The notes under the pieces are model-generated. The model was not told the origin of the DNA, did not search any database, and saw only the letters and a list, made by a program, of their open reading frames with translations. Source: Nitrososphaerota archaeon (lineage in GTDB: Archaea > Thermoproteota > Nitrososphaeria > Nitrososphaerales > JAPUIC01). Taken from it: 6,074 nt of DNA. Location of the stretch: positions 1 through 6,074 of the forward strand of contig JAPUIC010000105.1 of the NCBI GenBank assembly GCA_027297425.1, read 5' to 3'. Within the stretch, counting starts at the first letter, position 1, and the number at the start of each line of letters is the position of its first letter. The position numbers and the translations under genes are program-made. This document shows positions 1 through 6,074 of this stretch, in pieces.

Positions 1-433
1 AATACTGCTCAGGATACCCCAATGGAATAATTGTTAATAGATATTTGTTCGTGGGTAATCCAAGCATCTTAGAGATCTTAGGCCTGTCTAAACCGGCTAC
101 CCAACACGAACCTACACCTTCATTCCATGCGGCTAACATCATATTTTGGACACAGCGGCCGCAGTCTATTTCATGAAATGTATTCGTGCGATCGGTTGCG
201 ATAGCGATTGCTGCAGGTACATTTTCGATGAATTGACCTGTAGGGGATAATTGAGCAATCCGCTTCAAGAGGGTTTTGTCACGTATCAAAATGAAACTCC
301 AAGGTTGTTTGTTCATGGCTGAGCCTGAAAGCCGGCCAGCTTCTATAATCTTCATAAGGACGGGTAATGTTATCTCTGAGTCAGTATATTTCCTAACGTC
401 TCTCTTTTTTCGTATACATTCAAGTGTATCCAT
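1..433 (-). CDS. Nitroreductase-family flavoprotein, C-terminus cut by window edge
   Basis: I translated this gene by hand; 144 codons are visible and the 3' end lies outside the window. Family members are FMN-dependent oxidoreductases that use NAD(P)H to reduce nitro compounds, quinones or other electron-poor substrates in the cytoplasm; the substrate here cannot be told. Visible hallmarks, in order, are the N-terminal phosphate-binding stretch IRKKRDVRKY (residues 7-16), the segment SGSAMNKQPWSF (36-47) with the typical NxQPW, DCGRCVQNMMLAAWNEGVGS (90-109), which fits the family's central helix and glycine turn, and LPTN with LGYPEQ (126-143) near the expected C-terminal third. The ATG at 433 is the only reasonable start, since an in-frame TGA lies two codons upstream and AGGTGA sits 10 bases before it. 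It lies 46 bases downstream of the phosphate permease on the same strand, so the two may be co-transcribed. Cys91 and Cys94 form an uncommon-looking CxxC. The family call is firm; the subfamily is unknown. Confidence 0.88.
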   Translation of the reverse strand, partial: MDTLECIRKKRDVRKYTDSEITLPVLMKIIEAGRLSGSAMNKQPWSFILIRDKTLLKRIAQLSPTGQFIENVPAAIAIATDRTNTFHEIDCGRCVQNMMLAAWNEGVGSCWVAGLDRPKISKMLGLPTNKYLLTIIPLGYPEQY

Positions 434-443
434 GTATCATACT

Positions 444-449
444 TCACCT
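444..449 (-). promoter_or_regulatory. Ribosome binding site of the nitroreductase gene
   Basis: The minus strand reads AGGTGA here, a good match to the archaeal/bacterial Shine-Dalgarno consensus GGAGGTGA. It lies 10 bases before the ATG at 433. Together with the in-frame stop just upstream of that ATG it fixes the start. The 46-base gap to the permease gene holds no convincing separate promoter; TTATGC in the gap is at best a weak box A. Confidence 0.6.
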
Positions 450-479
450 ATGGTCATGCATAAGCACTTCGGTAGACAC

Positions 480-1475
480 CTATACTACACCTAGTAAAAC
501 AAGAAAACTATAGCTTACCATCGCAATAGTTCCCGTAATTGGAATTGTGAGTATCCATGACGAGACAATATTTCTTGTTACACCCCATCTCACAGACGTC
601 CGTCCTCTTGTAGAACCGACACCTATGATGGACCCGGCTATCACATGAGTAGAACTAACTGGAATACCCAAAAAAGTCATTGTGAATAACACTACACTCC
701 CCACTGTCTCAGCAGAGAACCCGTGAACCGTTGTCAGTCTAGTAATTCGGACACCCATTGTCTTGATGACCTTCCAGCCCCCTAAGAGAGTCCCCAGTGC
801 AATGACAGAATAACTCAGTAAGATTACCCATAGCGGAATATAAAATGTCGTTCCTAGATAACCGGTAGTGAAGAGAAGAACGGTGATAATGCCTATGGTT
901 TTCTGCGCGTCGTTACCTCCGTGACCTATACTATATGCAGCAGCGGATATCAACTGGAGTCTACCGAAGACCTTCGTGAGCTTAACCGGGGATACTTTTG
1001 CAACTTTTCTCGATATGAGAGCCATGAAAAGAAAACCTAGGATAACGCCCAAAACTGGAGAGACGACCATGAACAAGAGAATTTTGTATAACCCAGAGGT
1101 TATGACTACACTAAATCCTGCAGTTGCTACTCCAGCACCGACCAAACCACCGATCAGAGCATGAGAGATGCTGATTGGCATTCCATACATGGTAGCCAAA
1201 GCAGCCCATATAATTGCACCAATAAGAGCGGCAAGTATCGTATATTCATTAATCACATTCGCGTTGACGATGCCTGTACCAATAGTTTCAGCGACTTTTA
1301 CTCCAAAGATTAGAAGGGCAAACATATTGAAGAAGGCAGCCCAACTAACAGCCTGAAGGGGCGAAAGAACACGAGTAGAGACTACAGTCGCTATAGAATT
1401 GGCTGCATCGTTCATCCCATTTAGAAGGTCAAATATCAGCGCTACGATTATTATCCCGATGACCAGTTCGATCAT
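480..1475 (-). CDS. PiT-family inorganic phosphate permease
   Basis: This is a 331-residue integral membrane protein of the PiT (Pho4) family, which imports inorganic phosphate, or metal-phosphate, by coupling to the H+ or Na+ gradient; which ion is used here is not evident. The inverted-repeat architecture of the family is clear. The N-terminal half has NGMNDAAN (residues 19-26) and PISISHALIGGLVGAG (100-115). The C-terminal half has the matching SIGHGGNDAQKTIG (182-195) and PVSSTHVIAGSIIGVG (272-287). About ten hydrophobic segments cover nearly the whole chain, with one polar cytoplasm-like stretch around residues 155-172. The length is normal for the short prokaryotic form, without the large central loop of PitA. 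The start is ATG at 1475, with AAGGA six bases upstream on the minus strand and an in-frame TAA at 1502-1500. No DUF47/PhoU-like partner, often found beside PiT genes, is present in the window. A sulfate-permease (CysP) activity in the same superfamily is possible but less likely. Confidence 0.93.
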   Translation of the reverse strand: MIELVIGIIIVALIFDLLNGMNDAANSIATVVSTRVLSPLQAVSWAAFFNMFALLIFGVKVAETIGTGIVNANVINEYTILAALIGAIIWAALATMYGMPISISHALIGGLVGAGVATAGFSVVITSGLYKILLFMVVSPVLGVILGFLFMALISRKVAKVSPVKLTKVFGRLQLISAAAYSIGHGGNDAQKTIGIITVLLFTTGYLGTTFYIPLWVILLSYSVIALGTLLGGWKVIKTMGVRITRLTTVHGFSAETVGSVVLFTMTFLGIPVSSTHVIAGSIIGVGSTRGRTSVRWGVTRNIVSSWILTIPITGTIAMVSYSFLVLLGVV

Positions 1476-1624
1476 TGTGGATCCTTGTGATAGGTAATCT
1501 TAAGTCCTGTTCTCCGGCTACCCACAGTCAAACCACGTAAGGTCATATTAAAAAAAGTTCGATCTTCTAGTGATAAAGAATAGAGACCTTTTTTTGTCAT
1601 AGTTTGTAACGCCCGCGGTAGAGC
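1476..1624. promoter_or_regulatory. Divergent intergenic region, probable promoters both ways
   Basis: These 149 bases separate the leftward permease gene from the rightward nuclease-helicase-phosphoesterase cluster, so both promoters should lie here. Two T-tracts point outward. The minus strand reads CTTTTTTTAATATGAC from 1557 down to 1542, about 68 bases before the permease ATG. The plus strand reads CTTTTTTTGTCATAG from 1588 to 1602, about 30 bases before the nuclease TTG. The minus-strand TTTAATA part resembles an archaeal box A. On the plus strand the best TATA-like candidate is GATAAAGA at 1572-1579, which would place transcription start around 1600. These assignments come from position and base composition only. 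A 66-codon minus-strand reading frame crosses the region but is not convincing. Confidence 0.4.
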
Positions 1625-2623
1625 TTGGCGGAGAATTTCATCATTTCTCAGGGGAATGGGATAAGTGTGCAATACAATGGGAAGAAGATTGTTCTCGATC
1701 CGTCATCTTCAGTAGATGCTGATGTAATCTTCATTTCCCATGCACATATGGACCATATGCACAGACCTAAACAGAATTCAGTCGTACTAACATCTCATGA
1801 AACGGCGTATCTAGCTGCTCAGAGAGATAACGAACTAGGAGCTGTAGAAACTGAGCTAGAAGGGTACGAGATGATTGATTCAGGACACATCCTAGGTTCT
1901 AGAGGACTATTGATCGAGAATGAGCTATACTACACAGGAGATATCGCCGGTAGACCCAGGGGATTCCTTCCAAGAGGGAAGCCAGTGAAGTGCAAAACGT
2001 TGATCCTCGAGTCCACATTTGGTGAGGAAGAGTACCGGTTTCCTCCGATCGCGATAGTACAAGATAGGGTAAACAAACTCATAGCAGACCTCTTTTCCAG
2101 AGGGATTCCCGTACTATTGATGGGATACGCCCTCGGTAAGGCTCAGATCGTCTCATATCTTTTTTCATCTTGGCAGCCCATGTATTCTCATGAAGCTGTC
2201 TTCAAGATGAATGGAGCTTATCGAACTCTTAATGTGGACTTGAAGGGTGAATCGATTGAGATCTCGAAAGCAGAAGAAGAAGGTTTACTGAAGCGAATGC
2301 CATGGGTAATGGTCGCACCTATGAGTAGCGGGAGATCTAAATTTGTAAAGAGCTTAAAGGAGAAATATGGAGTCGTGACCATTGGATTCAGTGGTTGGGC
2401 AGTAAACGAGAGTTACAAGCACTCGAGGGCATTAGACTACGCATTTCCAATAAGTGACCATTGTGATTTTTACGAATTGGTATCGTTCGTCAAGGAGTGT
2501 GCGCCTGAAAAAGTGTATACGTTTCATGGTTCAGCTGTCTCGCTAGCAGAACACCTGAGGGAGATAGGATTTGATGCTGAACCTCTGCTCGGTGCGCAAA
2601 AGTCCTTGAAAAGTTTCATCTAA
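1625..2623 (+). CDS. Metallo-beta-lactamase/beta-CASP-type nuclease (Exo of the Lhr-associated cluster)
   Basis: This 332-residue protein belongs to the CPSF73-like metallo-beta-lactamase nucleases; relatives beside Lhr helicases in bacteria are called ligase-associated DNA exonucleases. In the N-terminal half VLDPS (23-27) holds the first acidic motif, SHAHMDH (38-44) supplies the HxHxDH metal ligands, SGHILGS (86-92) gives His88 and YTGD (103-106) gives Asp106. LESTFG (128-133), ISDH (276-279) and FHGS (300-303) fit beta-CASP motifs A, B and C with Glu129, His279 and His301. So the two-metal (Zn or Mn) active site looks intact. There is no KH or other RNA-binding extension, unlike the large archaeal CPSF proteins. 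The start is uncertain. TTG 1625 follows an in-frame TAG by one codon and has only a weak GGTAGA before it. GTG 1667 (residue 15), with AGGGGA 11 bases upstream, is the alternative and would still keep the core. The stop lies one base before the helicase start. DNA versus RNA substrate cannot be settled here; context favours DNA. Confidence 0.9.
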   Translation: MAENFIISQGNGISVQYNGKKIVLDPSSSVDADVIFISHAHMDHMHRPKQNSVVLTSHETAYLAAQRDNELGAVETELEGYEMIDSGHILGSRGLLIENELYYTGDIAGRPRGFLPRGKPVKCKTLILESTFGEEEYRFPPIAIVQDRVNKLIADLFSRGIPVLLMGYALGKAQIVSYLFSSWQPMYSHEAVFKMNGAYRTLNVDLKGESIEISKAEEEGLLKRMPWVMVAPMSSGRSKFVKSLKEKYGVVTIGFSGWAVNESYKHSRALDYAFPISDHCDFYELVSFVKECAPEKVYTFHGSAVSLAEHLREIGFDAEPLLGAQKSLKSFI

Positions 2624-2624
2624 G

Positions 2625-5276
2625 GTGGAGAGGCTGCCAGTTAGAAGGAGTACACGTTCAAACAGAAAAAATGACGTACTAAATACGCTAGATCCAGTGG
2701 TCGGTGAATGGTTCTCTAGGTTCAAAGAGGCGACGCCCCCTCAAAAATATGCAATACCGTTGATACAAGCTAAGAAGAATGTCCTCATAGCATCCCCTAC
2801 AGGCTCGGGCAAGACACTTGCAGCATTTCTAAGCGTGCTGGATGAACTGGTGAAGCTCGGGAAGAAGGGTGACCTAGAAGAACGAATTTACTGTCTATAC
2901 GTATCACCTTTGAGGGCACTTAGTTATGACATCTACAAAAATCTCGTAAACCCGCTTGAGGAGATGACAACTCTTGCCAAGTCTCGAAATATTGAGATGC
3001 CCGAAATCAAGGTTGGTATAAGGACTGGAGATACTAGTCAGTCGGAAAGGTCCAAAATGCTCAGGAAGCCACCACACATACTCATCACTACCCCTGAAAG
3101 TCTGGCGATCATACTCTGTGCTCCAAAATTCAGAGAGCATCTGAAGAAGATCAAATGGGTCATTATAGACGAGATCCACGAGGTTTGTAGCTCCAAGAGA
3201 GGACTCCACCTGAGCCTTAGCTTAGAGCGACTTCACGACTTTTGCAATGGTTCATTTGCTCGAATAGGTCTCTCAGCTACGATACACCCTCTCAAGGAGG
3301 TAGCATTATTCCTAGTGGGCATGAACAAGAAAAAGGGACGGAATGTCGAGATAATCGACGAGAGATTTGTCAAGGCCACGGAGTTGACGGTTACCTCACC
3401 GGTTTCGGATTTGGTCCACTCCTCCTCTAGGTCAGCGAGTTCCAAAATGTACAGTAACCTGAAAGAATTGGTGAAGTCGAACAGGACTACCCTGATCTTT
3501 ACCAATACTCGTTCTGGGACGGAGAGAGTAGCCTATCAGCTCTCCAAGATGAATATAGTTGATGCCGACGAACTTGCGGCTCACCATAGCTCGCTCTCAA
3601 GGGATAGTCGGAGAGAGGTAGAAGACAAACTCAAGGAGGGACGGATGCGCGCCGTAGTTACATCAACTTCGCTTGAGCTAGGAATAGACATAGGAAGCAT
3701 AGACGTTGTTGCTCAAGTCGGCTCACCGAAATCGATCTCCAGATGCCTGCAACGAGTGGGAAGATCGGGGCATGCTCTCGATCGAGTGTCTAAAGGGGTA
3801 CTTATCGCCATGGATCGTGATGACCTTGTAGAAGATGCGGTCATTGCTAGAGAAGCCATGAGGGGAGAGCTAGATCGGGTATACATTCCAGGTGCAGCGC
3901 TGGACGTTCTATCTCAACACGTAGTGGGAATGGCGGTTGAGAGGATATGGACGGTCAAGGAAGCCTTCGACGTGGTAAAGAGCGCATATCCCTATCGAAA
4001 TTTGACAAAGAGACAGTTCGGAAATGTGATCAAGTATCTTAGCGGGGGTTACGAAGACCTAGAAAATTACAGAGTCTATGGAAAGATCTGGTATGATGCG
4101 TCTACTGATTCCTTTGGTAGACGGGGATTTATGTTGAGGGTAATTTATGCTACAAATATCGGAACGATCCCCGATGAAGTAGCAGTCAGAGTTTATACTG
4201 GCGAGAAGAAATGGGTAGGCCAGATAGAGGAAGAGTTCCTGGAACGACTCACAAAAGGGGACATCTTCGTACTCGGAGGTAGAACTTACGAATTCCTGTA
4301 CGTCAAAGAGTTTAACGCTTTCGTAAAGCCGGCCTATAAGGGAAAACCTACAGTTCCCAGTTGGTACAGCGAGATGCTTCCTCTGAGTTTCGATCTCGGT
4401 GAGGCTATTGGTCGATTTAGGAATTCTATTTTTGAGAAGATAAAGAGTGGGCGTCCAGCCAGAGAGATCTGTGAGTTCATTTCAAAAGATGCTTCTTGCA
4501 CATCGAATGGAGCGAAGGCTATTTACGGCTATATCAAGGCAGAAAATGACTTTTTTAATTACCTAGGAGTAACAGATCGTCCGAATAATACGAAGATAAT
4601 TATCCAGAGTTACATCGACCGAGGAAGCAAACAGAACCTGATCTTCAACTGTGTCTTTGGTAGACGAGTTCACGATGCTCTATCTAGGGCATATGCGCAT
4701 ATTCTCTCGGTCAAGTTCAAGTGCAACGTCATCGTAACTGTCGGAGATACAGGCTTTGTTGTTACCCTTCCTAAAGGAAAGAGGGTAGAACCAATCTTAT
4801 TGCTAGATTCACTAACATCTCAGAATATCAAGAGAGTCCTCATAACCGCAGTAAAGAAGACAGAGATGGTAAGACGTCGATTCAGGCACTGCGCAGGCAG
4901 AGCTCTGATGATACTAAGAAATTACAAAGGACATAGAATACGAGTGGCAAAACAGCAGATGAATTCGCAACTCCTGATCACAATGTGTGAAAAACTGGAC
5001 GGGTTTCCCGTCCTAGAGGAGACATATAGAGAAGTAACTGAAGACCTTATGGATATTCAGAATGCTAAATCTATACTTATGGACGTCGAGTCGGGGAAGA
5101 GAAGCTTCGTAATCTGTCCAGAAGCTAGAATACCATCCCCCTTCAGTCACGATCTCATACTGTCTGGCTATAGCGATGTAATCTTGATGACGGATAAGAA
5201 AGAACTCCTCAAAAATCTGTACGACACGGTATTAGCTAAGGTAAGGAAAGGGGGAGTCCGTGGTAAAAAAAAGTAA
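2625..5276 (+). CDS. lhr: Lhr-type superfamily 2 ATP-dependent DNA helicase
   Basis: This 883-residue protein is an Lhr (large helicase-related) family enzyme, a 3'-to-5' translocase that unwinds DNA and RNA:DNA duplexes and works in DNA repair. All helicase motifs look intact: Q-like ATPPQKYAIP (36-45), Walker A PTGSGKT (58-64), Ia SPLRALS (94-100), Ib TPESL (156-160), DEIH box (182-185), III SAT (217-219), IV IFTNTRS (291-297), V TSLELGIDIGSID (348-360) and VI QRVGRSGH (376-383). After the two RecA domains comes the Lhr-specific winged-helix and beta-barrel part, with GQIEEEFLERLTKGDIFVLGG (532-552, read with one break after residue 540) and PTVPSWYSEMLPL (575-587). Trp580 is a candidate for the conserved DNA-stacking tryptophan, by analogy with mycobacterial Lhr. 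Beyond about residue 670 is an archaeal-type C-terminal region ending in a basic tail RGKKK. The GTG start at 2625 is one base after the nuclease stop and has no clear Shine-Dalgarno, suggesting translational coupling. It overlaps the phosphoesterase by 17 bases. The protein lacks the roughly 600-residue extra C-terminal part of E. coli Lhr. Confidence 0.94.
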   Translation: MERLPVRRSTRSNRKNDVLNTLDPVVGEWFSRFKEATPPQKYAIPLIQAKKNVLIASPTGSGKTLAAFLSVLDELVKLGKKGDLEERIYCLYVSPLRALSYDIYKNLVNPLEEMTTLAKSRNIEMPEIKVGIRTGDTSQSERSKMLRKPPHILITTPESLAIILCAPKFREHLKKIKWVIIDEIHEVCSSKRGLHLSLSLERLHDFCNGSFARIGLSATIHPLKEVALFLVGMNKKKGRNVEIIDERFVKATELTVTSPVSDLVHSSSRSASSKMYSNLKELVKSNRTTLIFTNTRSGTERVAYQLSKMNIVDADELAAHHSSLSRDSRREVEDKLKEGRMRAVVTSTSLELGIDIGSIDVVAQVGSPKSISRCLQRVGRSGHALDRVSKGVLIAMDRDDLVEDAVIAREAMRGELDRVYIPGAALDVLSQHVVGMAVERIWTVKEAFDVVKSAYPYRNLTKRQFGNVIKYLSGGYEDLENYRVYGKIWYDASTDSFGRRGFMLRVIYATNIGTIPDEVAVRVYTGEKKWVGQIEEEFLERLTKGDIFVLGGRTYEFLYVKEFNAFVKPAYKGKPTVPSWYSEMLPLSFDLGEAIGRFRNSIFEKIKSGRPAREICEFISKDASCTSNGAKAIYGYIKAENDFFNYLGVTDRPNNTKIIIQSYIDRGSKQNLIFNCVFGRRVHDALSRAYAHILSVKFKCNVIVTVGDTGFVVTLPKGKRVEPILLLDSLTSQNIKRVLITAVKKTEMVRRRFRHCAGRALMILRNYKGHRIRVAKQQMNSQLLITMCEKLDGFPVLEETYREVTEDLMDIQNAKSILMDVESGKRSFVICPEARIPSPFSHDLILSGYSDVILMTDKKELLKNLYDTVLAKVRKGGVRGKKK
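5243..5256 (+). promoter_or_regulatory. Purine-rich ribosome binding region of the phosphoesterase gene
   Basis: Within the last codons of the helicase gene lies AAGGA (5243-5247) followed by GGGGGAG (5250-5256), 12 and 3 bases respectively before the GTG at 5260. The nearer element is a little too close and the farther one a little too far for an ideal site, so it may act together with translational coupling from the overlapping helicase gene. Confidence 0.4.
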
Positions 5277-6030
5277 AACATCATTAATCAAACTTCAGAA
5301 AGGACTATCCATCGTTTCGCCTTGGCCTGCGGTCTATATCGAGAATGAGGATACGCTAGTAGTAGCAGATCTCCATCTAGGCTTAGAAGATGATCTCCAA
5401 TCTAAGGGGTTATACCTTCCGAGCTCGACTTTCCCCACAATACTCGAGAACATTATTACACCGGTAACAGACCTATCATGCAAGAAGATAGTTCTATTAG
5501 GTGATATCAAACACGAATTTGGACGACCGAACGAAGCAGAATGGTGGGGTGTTAGGAGACTCATCAAGAAACTCTCAGAAATGAACTGCGAACCATCTAT
5601 AATTCGAGGCAATCATGATAATTACATCGTTTACCTCTCAAAAGAGTTGGGTGTAGCCACATACGATAGATCATTAACAGTTGATGATTACTTGCTCTTT
5701 CATGGTCATTTGGCGCTAAATCAGGCGGAGGCCAATACGCATAATATCATAATGGGTCATGAACACCCGAGCATACAGATTAGAGATACCTTGGGAGTAA
5801 AGCATCGGTACAAAGCATTCCTTCATGGTGACATAGGAGATAAGACGTTCACCATTTTACCGTCAGTATCTCCACTTACTCTGGGTTCTGATGTTAACAT
5901 CATGCCCTATTCCGAGATGTTATCGCCGATCCTTAGAGGGGAAAACCTTGACAAGGTCACACCCTATGCTCTGGACATAGGTTCGGCCATACAAAAATTT
6001 CCTAATTTAGGTGAGTTGCGTGGTATCTAA
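5260..6030 (+). CDS. Calcineurin-like metallophosphoesterase (MPE/PdeM type)
   Basis: This 256-residue two-metal phosphoesterase is of the COG1407 type, called DNA ligase-associated metallophosphoesterase in bacterial repair clusters. Family members characterised in bacteria hydrolyse phosphodiester or phosphomonoester bonds using Mn2+; the natural substrate here is unknown. The full set of metal ligands is visible in family order: DLH (37-39), GDIKHEFG (81-88, Asp82), GNHD (117-120), HGH (148-150) and GHEHP (166-170, His167 and His169). KHEFG after GDIKHEF is characteristic of this subgroup rather than of the YfcE or Mre11 groups. The tail from about 186 to 256 includes PSVSPLTLGSDVN (201-213), also subgroup-like. 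Start GTG 5260 lies 17 bases inside the helicase gene; no better in-frame start exists before the conserved core. It probably trims or repairs nucleic-acid ends together with the nuclease and helicase encoded upstream, which is inferred from synteny. Its own 3' end is overlapped by the start of another reading frame at 6020. Confidence 0.9.
   Translation: MVKKSKTSLIKLQKGLSIVSPWPAVYIENEDTLVVADLHLGLEDDLQSKGLYLPSSTFPTILENIITPVTDLSCKKIVLLGDIKHEFGRPNEAEWWGVRRLIKKLSEMNCEPSIIRGNHDNYIVYLSKELGVATYDRSLTVDDYLLFHGHLALNQAEANTHNIIMGHEHPSIQIRDTLGVKHRYKAFLHGDIGDKTFTILPSVSPLTLGSDVNIMPYSEMLSPILRGENLDKVTPYALDIGSAIQKFPNLGELRGI
6009..6015 (+). promoter_or_regulatory. Ribosome binding site for the gene starting at 6020
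   Basis: AGGTGAG is a near-consensus Shine-Dalgarno sequence lying four bases before a GTG at 6020. It sits inside the last codons of the phosphoesterase gene, where no ribosome site would be needed unless another gene starts here. It is the best ribosome binding site in the right half of the window. Confidence 0.5.
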
Positions 6031-6074
6031 TACTAGTAGTGTCGATATTCAAATTCAAATAGGATACAGACTAA
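6020..6074 (+). CDS. Start of an unidentified downstream gene, cut by window edge
   Basis: From the GTG at 6020 a frame stays open to the window end (18 codons: MVSNTSSVDIQIQIGYRL). It overlaps the last 11 bases of the phosphoesterase gene and is preceded by AGGTGAG. The junction has the same base context, CGTGGTA, as the phosphoesterase start at 5260, which supports it as a genuine overlapping start in the same operon. The IQIQI run, encoded by a tandem ATTCAA repeat at 6047-6058, suggests an opening beta strand, but the piece is too short to assign a family. It does not resemble the N-terminus of an ATP-dependent DNA ligase. An in-frame GTG three codons earlier (6011) is an alternative start. 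With only 55 bases, a chance open frame cannot be excluded. Confidence 0.45.
   Translation, partial: MVSNTSSVDIQIQIGYRL

Noticed and set aside
276..494. Plus-strand 72-codon reading frame opposite the nitroreductase
   Set aside because: It lies antisense to clear nitroreductase codons and has no family resemblance.
976..1356. Two plus-strand 62-codon frames opposite the permease
   Set aside because: Both are antisense shadows of a gene with strong conserved motifs; stretches of hydrophobic codons on the other strand explain them.
1472..1672. Minus-strand 66-codon reading frame whose TGA overlaps the permease ATG (ATGA)
   Set aside because: The ATGA junction looks like translational coupling, but the peptide has no recognisable motif, its ATG has no convincing ribosome site, it spans the divergent promoter region, and it overlaps the nuclease N-terminal codons by 48 bases. 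It would be reconsidered if homologues were found.
2904..3505. Minus-strand frames of 101 and 90 codons opposite the helicase
   Set aside because: The plus-strand helicase motifs run uninterrupted through this part, and the antisense peptides show no domain features.
4968..5015. GGGTTTCCCG-like short palindrome near 5000 as a terminator or operator
   Set aside because: The sequence GACGGGTTTCCCGTC makes a neat 6-base hairpin, but it lies inside conserved helicase coding sequence with no following T-run, so coding constraint or chance is the simplest explanation.
5334..5612. Minus-strand 92-codon frame opposite the phosphoesterase
   Set aside because: It covers the codons of the DLH, GD and near-GNHD metal motifs of the plus-strand gene and has no features of its own.
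6047..6060. Tandem ATTCAA repeat as a possible regulatory or recombination repeat
   Set aside because: Only two copies are present, and they lie in the frame of the probable downstream gene, where they encode IQIQ; this is too short to call a repeat element.

Overview
The window looks like a piece of an archaeal chromosome. The GC content is moderate (mid-forties percent by eye), genes are tightly packed, GTG/TTG starts are frequent, two junctions carry AGGTGA-type ribosome binding sites, and the nuclease, Lhr helicase and phosphoesterase read as archaeal-type relatives. A TACK/thaumarchaeal-type source is my guess only; no rRNA, tRNA or lineage marker is present to fix it. I see no mobile element, CRISPR array, tRNA or rRNA.

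Left part (1-1475, minus strand): a PiT-type phosphate permease (480-1475), followed 46 bases further along the same strand by a nitroreductase-family flavoprotein (433 down to the window edge, 3' end missing). They could share a transcript, but there is no obvious functional link between them.

Middle (1476-1624): a short divergent intergenic region that should hold the promoters of the leftward permease gene and the rightward cluster. It carries two outward-pointing CTTTTTTT tracts arranged as an inverted repeat.

Right part (1625-6074, plus strand): a compact three-gene cluster. It comprises a metallo-beta-lactamase/beta-CASP-type nuclease (1625-2623), an Lhr-type superfamily 2 DNA helicase (2625-5276) and a calcineurin-like metallophosphoesterase (5260-6030). 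A probable fourth gene starts inside the phosphoesterase 3' end and runs off the window (6020-6074). The first three are joined by a 1-base gap and a 17-base overlap, so they are almost certainly co-transcribed and probably translationally coupled. The trio matches three of the four partners of the bacterial exonuclease / ATP-dependent ligase / Lhr-core helicase / metallophosphoesterase repair module. The ligase is not in the cluster as seen here. The likely joint role is nucleic-acid repair or end processing: helicase unwinding, exonucleolytic trimming and phosphoesterase end clean-up. That role is inferred from family knowledge, not shown by the sequence.
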